Part shown: positions 49,822 to 58,409 of the stretch, piece by piece
Layout: the number at the start of each line of letters is the position of its first letter
Position numbering within the stretch: position 1 is the first letter of the stretch
From: Lachnospiraceae bacterium
GTDB lineage: Bacteria; Bacillota; Clostridia; Lachnospirales; Lachnospiraceae
NCBI GenBank assembly: GCA_910576125.1
Contig: CAJTHM010000006.1
Location: 124,001 to 188,000, forward strand
Length of the DNA: 64,000 nucleotides
Direction of reading: 5' to 3'
Program-made: the position numbers and the translations under genes
The notes under the pieces: generated by a model
Databases searched by the model: none
What the model saw: the letters and a program-made list of their open reading frames with translations, nothing else
Told to the model about the DNA's origin: nothing

Positions 49822-52533
49822 ATGTTTACACAGGAATTGATGGAGAAACTGGAAAGGCCTTTCAGAGAACTGCTGAATCGGCTGGCAGGAAAGGGAAACT
49901 GCGGGAAAAAAGCGTTGCAGATAGAACAGCTGGCAGAGTCAGCCCCGGAGGCGGATCAGGTACAGGCTCTGAAATGCCTGTATGCCTCCATGCCCATGAG
50001 CGATGCGGCAGATTATCCGGTGGAGCTTTTTGAGGCTTATGCCGGACATGGGGCTTTCCTGTGGGAGAAAGGCCCTTTTGCAGGCCGTGTTCCGGAAGAA
50101 CTGTTCGCCGCATATGTGCTGCACCATCGTGTGAACAATGAGGATTTGACGGAACACAGAGAATTTTTCTACGGTGAATTGAAAGACAGGATAGCGGGGA
50201 TGGACATGCGCCAGGCGGTGCTGGAGGCAAACTACTGGTGCGCCTCCCAGGCCACCTACAGGGCCACGGACGAGCGGACAGCCAGTCCCATGTGCGTTTT
50301 CTATTCCGCATATGGCAGATGCGGGGAAGAATCCACTTTTACCGTGTCGGTACTCCGCAGCCTGGGAATTCCCGCCAGACAGGTATATGTTCCTCTTTGG
50401 TCCCATTGTGACGATAACCACGCATGGGTGGAGGCCTGGTGCGATGGAGAGTGGGCTTTCCTCGGAGCCTGTGAGCCTGAGGAGGTTCTGAATAAGGGCT
50501 GGTTTTCCGGGGCCTCTTCCAGAGCCATGCTGGTGCATTCCCGCCTCTTGCTTCCTGTGGCGGAGAACGATAAGGATGCCGCGGAAAAGAAAGATAAAGA
50601 GCAGGTGCTGGACAGCGATGATATGTGCCATGTGCTGAACCAGTCAGGACGTTATGCCCTGACGGCAGAGCAGGAAGTGGCTGTGCGGGACCGGGCAGGA
50701 AATCCGCAGCCGGATGCGCTGGTGCGGTTTGAAGTCATGAACGGCGCGTTCTATGGAGAGATCGCTTCTGTCAGGACGGACAGGAATGGGAGATGCATGC
50801 TTCGGACAGGACTGGGCAGCATCCATATCACGGCATCTAAGGACAGCGCTTATGGGGAAAAACTGGTGGATGCAGGGAAAGGAGAATGCTGCGAGATTGT
50901 TCTGGATGGAACAGCCCGGCAGCTGGATTGCTGGGAGGAGATGCTTTTCTCCGCGCCGAAAGATTCCGCTCTGAACCGCGTCGTTCTGACCGATGGGGAA
51001 AAGAGCAGAGGCAGGAAGCGGCTGGAGGAGATGAACCGACTGCGCCGTGAAAAGGAAAGCAGCTTTTATGACGAAGAACTGGCCGCACAGGCCACAGCGG
51101 GCCTGGATGAGGAAGAAAGGAACAGATGCACCGCCATTATGAAAAAGGCCTGCGGGAATCAGAAAGAGATTGCGGATTTCCTGAAAAAACCTGCTGCCGG
51201 GGCCTATCCGGAACGCTGGAAACTGGCAGTGCTGGAAAGCCTGCGGGAAAAGGATTACCGGGATATTACGGCCGAAGTGCTGGAAGAGAATTGTGTGGAG
51301 ACGGCAGCCTGGGAGGGGATGTATGAAGATGCGCTTCTGGTGCCTTATGTGCTGTGCCCCAGAGTGTGGAATGAGATGATTCGTCCATTCCGGCGCTTCA
51401 TCCGCGGCTGGCTGGAACAGGAGAGCGCGGAGCGCGGCAGGAATCTGGCGGAGGAGATCCGAAAGGACCCGGCACTTGCCTGGCAGCTGGTAAAGGAAAA
51501 AATCAAATCGGATAAAAAGACGGAGTATGGGAACCTTGTCACTTCTGCGGCCGGTGCGCTGGAGAGCGGTTATGGGAGCAGAATGACGCAGGAGACAGTC
51601 TGCGTGCAGATTCTGAGAACGCTGGGGATACCGGCCAGGCTGAATCCGGTGGAGGGGATGCCGGAGGTGTGGGTGCAGTCGGATTGGAATCAGCAGACAG
51701 GAGAAAAATCCGCGGTTTCAGGCGGAGAGGATGCCGTGCCCGAATCCGCCGGAGGATTTTTCCCTCTGGAGCGGCACGTGGGGACAGGACGGATTCAGGT
51801 ATGCGGACAGAAAGACGTGGAATGGAACTACTTCGGAAACTGGACCCTGGCCCGCTTTGACGGGGACGCGTACCGCCCGCTCCGGCTGGGCTTTCGGAAC
51901 AAAAGCAGGATAATTGGGCCGATTCCCGTTTTCCCGGGGAGATACAGGGCATTGACGGCGAACCGTCTTCCCAATGGCAATATTTTGGCAAAACAGCTTT
52001 TCTTTGAGCTGGAAGAGGGACAGGGGAAAGAAATCCGCCTGGAGCTGGCCGAGGCGAAGCTTTCCGATATGCTGACAGACTACGACATCGCGGATTTTGC
52101 CCTCAAGAACGCGGACGGAAGCGGACATCTCCTCTCCGATCTGGTGCGGGAAGAGAGCGGCCTGTTCATCTGGCTGGGGGAAGACGAGGAGCCCACAGAG
52201 CACATTTTAAATGAAATCTATGAACGCAGGGAGACCTATGCAAAAATAAAGACAGGCATGTTCTTTGTGGCCGCTCATCCGCGAATCCGGGAGAATCCTG
52301 CCTGCAGGCGCGTGCTGGAGGCGCTGCCGGAAATAAAGCTTATGTATGACGACTTCGGAGCCGACATGGAGGCTCTGGCCCGCAGGTTGTACCTTGAGCC
52401 CGGAAAGCTTCCGCTGGCAGTCTTGATTGACAGGAATATGCGGGGAATCTACAGTGTGGCAGGCTACAATGTGGGCACCGGGGATATGATATTGAAACTG
52501 ATTCATATGACAGAAAATCAGGAGAAAGGATGA
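49822..52533 (+). CDS. Transglutaminase-like multidomain protein
   Basis: A 903-residue protein without a signal peptide, so apparently cytosolic. The transglutaminase core spans residues about 130-215: Cys in YGRCGEESTFTVSVLRSLGIPARQVY, His and Asp in HCDDNHAWVEAWCDGEWAF. A beta-sandwich segment follows (VAVRDRAGNPQPDALVRFEVMNG, GRCMLRTGLGSIHITAS). A second region with the Cys-helix and IPAR pattern (TVCVQILRTLGIPARLNPVEG) looks like a degenerate transglutaminase repeat. The end resembles a thioredoxin fold (GLFIWLGEDEEPTEHIL, KLPLAVLIDRNMRGIYSVAGYN). ATG 49822 has AGGAG at 49807-49811; it has its own consensus promoter and a strong terminator. Confidence 0.8.
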   Translation: MFTQELMEKLERPFRELLNRLAGKGNCGKKALQIEQLAESAPEADQVQALKCLYASMPMSDAADYPVELFEAYAGHGAFLWEKGPFAGRVPEELFAAYVLHHRVNNEDLTEHREFFYGELKDRIAGMDMRQAVLEANYWCASQATYRATDERTASPMCVFYSAYGRCGEESTFTVSVLRSLGIPARQVYVPLWSHCDDNHAWVEAWCDGEWAFLGACEPEEVLNKGWFSGASSRAMLVHSRLLLPVAENDKDAAEKKDKEQVLDSDDMCHVLNQSGRYALTAEQEVAVRDRAGNPQPDALVRFEVMNGAFYGEIASVRTDRNGRCMLRTGLGSIHITASKDSAYGEKLVDAGKGECCEIVLDGTARQLDCWEEMLFSAPKDSALNRVVLTDGEKSRGRKRLEEMNRLRREKESSFYDEELAAQATAGLDEEERNRCTAIMKKACGNQKEIADFLKKPAAGAYPERWKLAVLESLREKDYRDITAEVLEENCVETAAWEGMYEDALLVPYVLCPRVWNEMIRPFRRFIRGWLEQESAERGRNLAEEIRKDPALAWQLVKEKIKSDKKTEYGNLVTSAAGALESGYGSRMTQETVCVQILRTLGIPARLNPVEGMPEVWVQSDWNQQTGEKSAVSGGEDAVPESAGGFFPLERHVGTGRIQVCGQKDVEWNYFGNWTLARFDGDAYRPLRLGFRNKSRIIGPIPVFPGRYRALTANRLPNGNILAKQLFFELEEGQGKEIRLELAEAKLSDMLTDYDIADFALKNADGSGHLLSDLVREESGLFIWLGEDEEPTEHILNEIYERRETYAKIKTGMFFVAAHPRIRENPACRRVLEALPEIKLMYDDFGADMEALARRLYLEPGKLPLAVLIDRNMRGIYSVAGYNVGTGDMILKLIHMTENQEKG

Positions 52534-52575
52534 AGAAACGGGACTGCCGCCCCTGGGGCAGCAGTCCCGTTTCTT
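52533..52575. terminator. Bidirectional terminator between convergent genes
   Basis: A perfect 15-bp stem, AAGAAACGGGACTGC (52533-52547) with its complement (52561-52575), with further G-C pairing in the loop. It serves the rightward transglutaminase-like gene and the leftward MFS gene. Confidence 0.85.
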
Positions 52576-52589
52576 GATACATTTTGAAA

Positions 52590-53888
52590 TTATTTTGTGC
52601 TTTCCTTCGGAGGGCGCACCAGGAAGAGGCTGATCAGCAATGCCACGATATAAAGCACGATGGTGATGTACAGCACGTTCTGGTATCCCGCAGGATTGAC
52701 GCTGACGCCGTGCACATCCATGAATTCCCCGGTGTGATCCACAATCCAGTTGGCCATCTGGTTGCCGGTAAGGCCCGCGATAGCCCATGCGGAAAGGGTC
52801 AGTCCGTGGATGGCGCTGATATTGCCCATGCCGTAATGATCGGACAGCAGAGTAGGTACATTGGAGAAGCCGCCGCCGTAGCCTGCGTTGACTACGAAAA
52901 TCAGTCCCAGTACCAGGACTATCAAAGCCATGTTGCCCTCGCCGTTCTTGATGCCGCCGGTGACGATGGTAATCGCCGTGAAAGCGATGGAGAGGATGAA
53001 TATCAGCTTATAGATGGTATTCCTGTCCTTCATGGTGTCGGCCCAGGCGGAGAAGCCGAGGCGGCCGCCCGCGTTGAAGATAGCGGACACGGTGGAGATG
53101 ATGCCTGCCGCGCCGGCCAGTCCGATACATTTCACGATCATTTTCTCCTGGGAGATCAGCGCCAGGCCGCAGGTGATGTTGATATAGAACATCAGCCAGA
53201 TGCCGATGTAGTTAGTGAGGGGCCTGGTCCGGATGACATCCATCATGCCCTTGCCCTTTTCAGCTTTCTGGGGCTCATGCCAGGAAGCGGGCTTTTTCAG
53301 CAGCAGATGGCCTGTGAACATCATGATGAAATAGACCACCGCCAGAATCAGGAACATCTTGTAGATGCCGCCGTCTCCCAGGTTGTCCAGCATAGCCTGC
53401 ATGATAGGGCTGGCGATTGCCTTTGCGGCGCCGAAGCCGGCCACTGCCAGACCTGTGGCAAGGCCTTTCCTGTCCTCGAACCAGAGCATCAGGGTCTTGA
53501 CCGGGGACAGATATCCGGTTCCCAGGCCGACGCCCATGATGAATCCGTAGCAGACGTAGATGCCGATCAGAGCCAGCGGGCTGTGCTGATGTGCGCCGCC
53601 GTAATAAATGAAGAAACCTGTTCCCGCCATGCCGCAGGCAAAGCAGATAGAAGCGATGAGGGAAGACTTATGGATGTCTTTCTCCACGATGTTGCCCAGG
53701 AAAGCCGCGGACATTCCAAGGAAGAAGATGGCAAAGCTGAACGCCCACTCCGTGGCTCCCTTGGAGAAGCCGATATAGTCAGCGATTTCCTGGCTGAAGA
53801 TAGACCAACAGTAGACCGTACCGATGCTGCAATGGAGGAGCAGCGCAGGGATCGCGGCGCTCAACCATTTGTTCTGATTGTTTTTCAT
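52590..53888 (-). CDS. OFA-family MFS transporter (oxalate/formate antiporter-like)
   Basis: A 432-residue carrier with twelve helices. Family blocks include HCSIGTVYCWSIFSQEIADYIGFSK at the N-terminus, YGFIMGVGLGTGYLSPVKTLMLWFEDRKGLATGLAVAGFG in helices IV-V, and YGGGFSNVPTLLSDHYGMGNISAIHGLTLSAWA in the second half. OxlT exchanges oxalate and formate; most Clostridial members have unproven substrates, probably small mono- or dicarboxylates. It is transcribed alone, away from the AI-2E-type operon. No oxalate decarboxylation genes are nearby, so an oxalate role is not supported. Confidence 0.88.
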   Translation of the reverse strand: MKNNQNKWLSAAIPALLLHCSIGTVYCWSIFSQEIADYIGFSKGATEWAFSFAIFFLGMSAAFLGNIVEKDIHKSSLIASICFACGMAGTGFFIYYGGAHQHSPLALIGIYVCYGFIMGVGLGTGYLSPVKTLMLWFEDRKGLATGLAVAGFGAAKAIASPIMQAMLDNLGDGGIYKMFLILAVVYFIMMFTGHLLLKKPASWHEPQKAEKGKGMMDVIRTRPLTNYIGIWLMFYINITCGLALISQEKMIVKCIGLAGAAGIISTVSAIFNAGGRLGFSAWADTMKDRNTIYKLIFILSIAFTAITIVTGGIKNGEGNMALIVLVLGLIFVVNAGYGGGFSNVPTLLSDHYGMGNISAIHGLTLSAWAIAGLTGNQMANWIVDHTGEFMDVHGVSVNPAGYQNVLYITIVLYIVALLISLFLVRPPKESTK

Positions 53889-54085
53889 GATGTACCTCGT
53901 TTCCTTTTATGTATTTACCCCACAAGCATGAATGTGATGTGTAGCTCTCATTATTGTACTCGCAATTCCGCCAAAATGCAAGCCTTTTGTGGAGTGCCGG
54001 TACAGGGGTTGGTTCGTGAAAAATATTGCGTATTTGGAGATTTTATGGCATAATCAGATAAAAACAGGAAAGAAACGGATTCATT

Positions 54086-54751
54086 ATGGAAGAGAATCGG
54101 TATTTTCAGGACGCTCTGGCGCGGTTCACCCATGAGGCGGCCAATGGAGGAGCTATCCGCCATCTGACCGATATCGGCTACACGGTGGAGCAGATTATGG
54201 GGAGACTGGATTTCCCCGCTCCGTATGAACAGGTGCGGCAGGCAGTATGGAAACGATTGGAAGACACAGGCGTAGTGCTACGGGAGGAGCCGGGCGCAGG
54301 GAAGCCGAAAGAGAAAGCGGCCTATGTGCGGGAGTACGATAAATACGGCAAGAGCACTTTCCGGCGGGTGGCCCAAAAGGAAGACGGCCCGACAGTCGCC
54401 TGCTGGACAGAGCAGACATATGACCAGGCGGATAGCGGTTCCACAGAGCGCTTTCTGGCTTTGCTGGATGCGAAGCTGGATGAAAACGGAGAAGAATTTT
54501 CTTATATTTCCTGCGACTTCGGGAGGATAGCAGCTCTGGAGCCTGAGCGATATGAGAAAATGCTCTGTGCGCTGGGCGGGGAGAGGGCATATGTGGCCGG
54601 ACTGCCCTGGGAGAAGAGACGGTCATACCACAGACTGAATTCCCGCATGAGGAAGGTCCTGAAGCGCCTTATCCTTGCCGGGCTGTATCAGGGTGAGGTC
54701 TTTTTTATGAAAACAGGAGACAGGATAAGGATTATGGGGGAGATATCATGA
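54086..54751 (+). CDS. Conserved-looking hypothetical protein
   Basis: A 221-residue soluble protein with no family I can name. It begins MEENRYFQDALARFTHEAANGG, contains a possible helix-turn-helix-like stretch (IRHLTDIGYTVEQIMGRLDFPAPYEQVRQAVWKRL) and ends with a basic helix (SRMRKVLKRLILAGLYQGEVFF). ATG 54086 has AGGAAAG at 54068-54074. Its stop overlaps the permease start (ATGA at 54748-54751), so the two are translationally coupled. It might regulate or assist the permease, but nothing proves it. Confidence 0.6.
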   Translation: MEENRYFQDALARFTHEAANGGAIRHLTDIGYTVEQIMGRLDFPAPYEQVRQAVWKRLEDTGVVLREEPGAGKPKEKAAYVREYDKYGKSTFRRVAQKEDGPTVACWTEQTYDQADSGSTERFLALLDAKLDENGEEFSYISCDFGRIAALEPERYEKMLCALGGERAYVAGLPWEKRRSYHRLNSRMRKVLKRLILAGLYQGEVFFMKTGDRIRIMGEIS

Positions 54752-55956
54752 ATCAAGACAGGAATTACTGGAAGCTGGGAATAACGATTTTTGTCAGCCT
54801 TTCCGCTACGGTTTGCTTTTTCTTCCTGATTTTCCGTTTCGGAGAGATCAGGGCGGCGCTTGGTATCATCCGCTCCGCGCTGCAGCCGCTGTTTGTGGGA
54901 ATCGCGCTGGCCTATGTGCTGTGTCCCGTTGAAAAGCGCCTGGAGCGGCTGCTCGGGCGGGCAAAAGGGCTTGGGCGGTTCGCAAGGCCCATATCAGTCC
55001 TGCTTACGATGATTGCGGCGCTGGCGATTCTGGTTCTGTTCTGCGCGCTGGTGGTGCCTCAGCTGGTGGACAGCATCAGCGGACTGGTGCGGGATTTGCC
55101 GAAGCTGCTGGAGACCCAGCTGGAGAAGCTGAACCGCTATCTGAAATCGGACAATGACGCGGCTGCGGCCGTGATGCAGATGATTGAATCCTCGGAGAAC
55201 TCGCTGCTGGCCTGGATCAGGACGAACCTGTTGGCTACGGTGTCCACAGTGGCGACCAGTATCCTTTCTATGGGCTCTGCGCTGATCAACACGGTGGTGT
55301 CCGTGGTGGTGACGATTTATCTGCTGTTAGGGAGGGAGCATTATCTGGCCCAGTGCAGGAAATTGTTCCTGTCTGTCAGCAGAAATGAGCGCTTTAACCG
55401 GGCCGTCTTTGAAGCTCTGACACAGACGAATCGGATTTTCAACGGATTTATCTCCGGAAAGCTGCTGGATTCCCTGATAGTGGGCATCATCTGTTTCGTG
55501 TGCCTGAGCCTCCTGCGGATGCCATACGCCCTGCTGATCAGCGTCATCGTAGGCATGACGAACATCATTCCCATGTTCGGTCCTTTCATCGGGGCGGTCC
55601 CGAGCGCTTTCCTGCTGCTGCTGGTTTCGCCCATGAAATGCCTGATATTTTTGGTATTCATCATTATCCTGCAGCAGGTGGACGGCAATATCATCGGGCC
55701 GCGTATCCTTGGAAATTCCACAGGCCTGTCGGCGCTCTATGTGACGGTGGCCATGCTGCTGTTCGGGAAACTGATGGGTTTCTTCGGAATGATCGTGGGA
55801 GTGCCGCTGTTCGCCACGCTATACTATATCGTGAAGAGACTGGCGGAGTATTCCCTTAGAAAACAGGGCCTGCCTGCGGATACGAAAGAGTATGTACATA
55901 GGAAAAATACGGAACTTGTACAAGAGGGCGCTGCCGGAGAGGGGCGGAAAGAATAA
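54748..55956 (+). CDS. AI-2E transporter family permease
   Basis: A 402-residue membrane protein of the PerM/YdiK/TqsA (UPF0118) family with eight helices. Characteristic parts: ALQPLFVGIALAYVLCPVEKRLERLL after the first helix, the long periplasm-facing amphipathic helix region (LVDSISGLVRDLPKLLETQLEKLNRYL), and the conserved second half YALLISVIVGMTNIIPMFGPFIGAVPSAFLLLL with LQQVDGNIIGPRILGNSTGLSALYVTVAML. Members export autoinducer-2 or act as ion antiporters; substrate here is unknown. Ends in a hairpin terminator at 55978. Confidence 0.88.
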   Translation: MNQDRNYWKLGITIFVSLSATVCFFFLIFRFGEIRAALGIIRSALQPLFVGIALAYVLCPVEKRLERLLGRAKGLGRFARPISVLLTMIAALAILVLFCALVVPQLVDSISGLVRDLPKLLETQLEKLNRYLKSDNDAAAAVMQMIESSENSLLAWIRTNLLATVSTVATSILSMGSALINTVVSVVVTIYLLLGREHYLAQCRKLFLSVSRNERFNRAVFEALTQTNRIFNGFISGKLLDSLIVGIICFVCLSLLRMPYALLISVIVGMTNIIPMFGPFIGAVPSAFLLLLVSPMKCLIFLVFIIILQQVDGNIIGPRILGNSTGLSALYVTVAMLLFGKLMGFFGMIVGVPLFATLYYIVKRLAEYSLRKQGLPADTKEYVHRKNTELVQEGAAGEGRKE

Positions 55957-55977
55957 TATCTGAAAATGTCATAAGGG

Positions 55978-56026
55978 ATACAGCTATCCGATGCTCTGGA
56001 AAGTGCGTCAGATGGCTGTATTTGTG
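55978..56026 (+). terminator. Terminator after the AI-2E-type gene
   Basis: ATACAGCTATC (55978-55988) pairs with GATGGCTGTAT (56011-56021) with one G-U pair, followed by a T-rich stretch. Confidence 0.65.
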
Positions 56027-56040
56027 TTCAGAAAAAAATA

Positions 56041-56069
56041 TTGACAAAATGATATTATAGTAATATCAT
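56041..56069 (+). promoter_or_regulatory. Promoter with embedded PadR-type operator
   Basis: TTGACA (56041-56046) and TATCAT (56064-56069) are 17 bases apart. Between and over the -10 box lies a perfect palindrome with 9-bp arms ATGATATTA and TAATATCAT around TAG (56049-56069). This is an ideal autoregulatory site for the PadR-type gene that follows. Confidence 0.75.
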
Positions 56070-56149
56070 ATATTTGGCAATACTAAGTAATTGCGGAAAT
56101 CAAATTCGGAAAACTGATTCTTGCGCAGAGGTTGAAGGATGGTGGAGAT

Positions 56150-56524
56150 TTGAAGCAGAAATATGAACAGCAGATGAAGAAAGGCGTGTTGGAGATGCTG
56201 GTGCTGCAGCTCCTCTCGGAAAAAGAGAAATATGGCTATCAGCTGATCAGCGAGCTGAAAGAGAAAAGCCAGGGCATGTTTCTCTTAAAGGAGGGTACGC
56301 TGTACCCTGTCCTCTACCGCATGGAGGATGACGGCCTGGTAGTGAGCAGATGGAGCGAGCCTAAGGGCAAGGAAGTCTCGAAAAAGTATTACCGGCTGGC
56401 AGAGGAGGGGAAAGATGCCCTGACAGGACTCAGAAATCTGTGGGAGACTTTTTCCTGCACTGTGGACAGCATTATGGAAGACGGACAGGCGGACTCGCGT
56501 AGGGAAGATGGGCCGCAAAGTTGA
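56150..56524 (+). CDS. PadR family transcriptional regulator
   Basis: A 124-residue winged-helix repressor. The likely start is a TTG at 56150 behind GGTGGAGA (56140-56147); the in-frame TTG at 56132 and ATG at 56174 are alternatives. The PadR core is clear: KKGVLEMLVLQLLSEKEKYGYQLISELKEKS, LKEGTLYPVLYRMEDDGLVVSRW, KKYYRLAEEGK. Downstream genes encode membrane proteins of the HAAS and SdpI types, a usual PadR neighbourhood linked to envelope stress and antimicrobial peptides. A near-perfect palindrome over its promoter indicates self-repression. Confidence 0.9.
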   Translation: MKQKYEQQMKKGVLEMLVLQLLSEKEKYGYQLISELKEKSQGMFLLKEGTLYPVLYRMEDDGLVVSRWSEPKGKEVSKKYYRLAEEGKDALTGLRNLWETFSCTVDSIMEDGQADSRREDGPQS

Positions 56525-56545
56525 AATCAGGAGGTGGAAGATAAG

Positions 56546-56878
56546 ATGAATGCAGGAACGTTATGGGGATTTGTTTTATGGATAGCAGGGGGATGCCTGC
56601 TGGTGATTTTGGGCATCAGGGCTTTTTTCGCGAAAAAGGAAGTCGGGTTCTTTAATAATGTAAGAGCGCTTCCGATGCGTGACGTAAAAGCTTATAACCG
56701 GGCGGTGGGCAGGCTGTTCATTGGATACGGCATTGTTTTCATGCTCCTGGGGCTGCCTATACTTGCGGACCGGAATAAAGGCTTGCTTATCCTTTCCATT
56801 CTGGGAGTGGCGGTAGAGACCATAGTGGCTATGGCTGTGTACATTCTGGTGATTCAGAGCAAATATGAAAAGAAATGA
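56546..56878 (+). CDS. Small membrane protein (three helices)
   Basis: A 110-residue integral membrane protein with no family I can name, possibly DUF3784-related. ATG 56546 has AGGAGGTGG at 56528-56536. The three helices are LWGFVLWIAGGCLLVILGIRAFF, RLFIGYGIVFMLLGLPIL and LLILSILGVAVETIVAMAVYILVI, with a conserved-looking loop (NNVRALPMRDVKAYNRAVG). It lies between the PadR gene and the HAAS-type gene in one rightward operon. Confidence 0.65.
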   Translation: MNAGTLWGFVLWIAGGCLLVILGIRAFFAKKEVGFFNNVRALPMRDVKAYNRAVGRLFIGYGIVFMLLGLPILADRNKGLLILSILGVAVETIVAMAVYILVIQSKYEKK

Positions 56879-56917
56879 AGCTGCGTTTCGACAAATCAGA
56901 GAAAGGATTGGCTGGAA

Positions 56918-57586
56918 ATGACGAAACAGGAATATGTGAAACAGGTGGGCAAAGGCTTAAGGTGCTCTTCTGTGAAAAAGAGCGAGATTCTGAAGCAGCT
57001 GGACTCCGACATCGAGATTGCGCTGGGAGAGGGAAGAGAACTGTCGAAGATTCTGGAAGAAATGGGACAGCCGGAGATTCTCGCTGAAGAATTCAATGAA
57101 AATATGGACGAGAAAGAACGGAAAAACGAAGAAAAAGTATTCCATGGGAGAAAGCGCAGGAGGATTCTGTGCATTTTCGGAGTCATATTGGCAGTGCTGG
57201 CGGCGATTGCAGGGCTTGCCTACTGGATGTTTCCGAAAGGCCGGGATATAGAGAAGAGCAAAATTTTTGATTCCGCGCAGGTTCGCTCCCTTACAGAAGA
57301 GGTCATAGAGCTGTTCAGCGCGGGAGAGTACGAGACGCTGGAGGACTATGCCTGTGAGGAACTGAAGAAAGCGCTGGAGCAGACCGGTTTCCATGCAATC
57401 AGGGACTATATCAGCCCGGATTGGGGAGAATTGCGGACTATCGGCAATATTTATATGGTAGAAATCCATGAGAGAAATAAAGTCTATGCTGCAGTCCAGG
57501 TGAGTGCCTCCTATGAAAATGTCAATGTGACATACACCCTGAGCTTCAACCGGCAGATGCAGCTTTACGGATTCTATATCAGATAG
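56918..57586 (+). CDS. HAAS/DUF1700-type protein with DUF3887-like domain
   Basis: A 222-residue single-pass membrane protein. The N-terminal cytosolic part (MTKQEYVKQVGKGLRCSSVKKSEILKQLDSDIEIA, ILEEMGQPEILAEEFNENM) is the HAAS helical repeat usually encoded next to PadR regulators, where it contacts the regulator. A membrane helix (ILCIFGVILAVLAAIAGLAYWMF) leads to an outer domain with the DUF3887 pattern (VEIHERNKVYAAVQVSASYENVNVTYTLSFN). The combination suggests a signal-transmitting partner for the PadR protein. It begins 39 bases after the previous gene. Confidence 0.75.
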   Translation: MTKQEYVKQVGKGLRCSSVKKSEILKQLDSDIEIALGEGRELSKILEEMGQPEILAEEFNENMDEKERKNEEKVFHGRKRRRILCIFGVILAVLAAIAGLAYWMFPKGRDIEKSKIFDSAQVRSLTEEVIELFSAGEYETLEDYACEELKKALEQTGFHAIRDYISPDWGELRTIGNIYMVEIHERNKVYAAVQVSASYENVNVTYTLSFNRQMQLYGFYIR

Positions 57587-57601
57587 GGAAGGAGGGCGGA
57601 G

Positions 57602-57946
57602 ATGCTTGGTTTTTACGCGTGTATCATTATGGTGCCCTGCTTCTGGCTGTTGGCGCTGTTCTTTGCCCTCGGCAGGGAAAGGGCGGCTGACTGGCTCAGC
57701 GGCTTCCACAGCCTGCCCGAGGAGGAGAGGGCGAAGTACGACAGGGCACGGATGGCCAGGGATGAAAGAAATGCCTGTCTTCTCTGGGGTGCAGTCATGC
57801 TGCTGGGTGCCCTGGGGGCAAGGTGGATAACCGGCTGGGCGGCGCTTGCCGCATATGGAGTGTGGCTGGCGCTGTTCTTCCGGGATGTGCATTGGGATAT
57901 AGAGAAAGCTTTTGGGAAGTACAGGCTGCCGGACAAAGCCGATTGA
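57602..57946 (+). CDS. DUF3784 family membrane protein
   Basis: A 114-residue protein with three helices, starting at the ATG at 57602 with GGAAGGAGGG at 57588-57597. The DUF3784 pattern is visible: an N-terminal helix (YACIIMVPCFWLLALFFALG), the cytosolic WLSGFHSLPEEERAKYDRARMARD, and two further helices. DUF3784 proteins often accompany SdpI-like and PadR genes in Clostridia; function is unknown. Cotranscribed with the HAAS-type gene. Confidence 0.8.
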   Translation: MLGFYACIIMVPCFWLLALFFALGRERAADWLSGFHSLPEEERAKYDRARMARDERNACLLWGAVMLLGALGARWITGWAALAAYGVWLALFFRDVHWDIEKAFGKYRLPDKAD

Positions 57947-58012
57947 CAGACAGGGGGCAGACAGGGACGGAAGTTCCGGGGACAGAAGAAACGTTAAACA
58001 GGAGGAAAATAA

Positions 58013-58369
58013 ATGGGATTTTGGATATTCATGATGTGTATGAACTTGTTGATACCGTTGCTGATGATTGTTTTCGGTGTAATATTCCTGCGCTGGCCGC
58101 CCGGGAAAATCAACGGCCTCTTCGGATACCGCACCGCCAGGTCCATGGCCAGCCAGGCGGCGTGGAATTTCGCCCATGCGTATATGGGGCGGCTCTGGCT
58201 GCGGGTGGGCACAGTGATGCTTGTGCTTTCCGTGCCGGCCATGTTGCCCTGTCTGGGGAAAGGCGATAGCATGGTAGGACTGTGGGGCGGCATTGTCAGC
58301 CTGGTGGAATGCATCATCATGATGCTGCCGATTATTCCCACAGAGCGGGCGCTGAAGCGGCGGTTCTGA
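58013..58369 (+). CDS. SdpI family membrane protein
   Basis: A 118-residue protein with three helices and the SdpI/YhfL core RWPPGKINGLFGYRTARSMASQAAWNFAHAYMGRLWL. SdpI in Bacillus subtilis is the immunity protein against the SdpC toxin and also sequesters the repressor SdpR; many homologs have unknown partners. AACAGGAGG at 57998-58006 precedes the ATG. As last gene of the PadR operon it supports a role in peptide or membrane stress. Its stop codon lies inside the hairpin at 58358-58390. Confidence 0.85.
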   Translation: MGFWIFMMCMNLLIPLLMIVFGVIFLRWPPGKINGLFGYRTARSMASQAAWNFAHAYMGRLWLRVGTVMLVLSVPAMLPCLGKGDSMVGLWGGIVSLVECIIMMLPIIPTERALKRRF

Positions 58370-58390
58370 GATATGGTTTCAGAACCGCCG
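58358..58390. terminator. Hairpin between the convergent SdpI and aldo/keto reductase genes
   Basis: CGGCGGTTCTGA (58358-58369) and its perfect complement (58379-58390), 12 bp, flank a 9-base loop. No T-run, so termination may be weak. Confidence 0.5.
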
Positions 58391-58409
58391 CCGGGACATT
58401 GGCCGCGCG

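Noticed and set aside
52584..54053. 489-codon plus-strand frame opposite the MFS carrier
   Set aside because: Asp/His/Gly-rich antisense translation of membrane helices; the MFS gene is unambiguous.
56957..58177. 406-codon minus-strand frame across the HAAS, DUF3784 and SdpI genes
   Set aside because: It crosses three well-supported genes and their ribosome binding sites.
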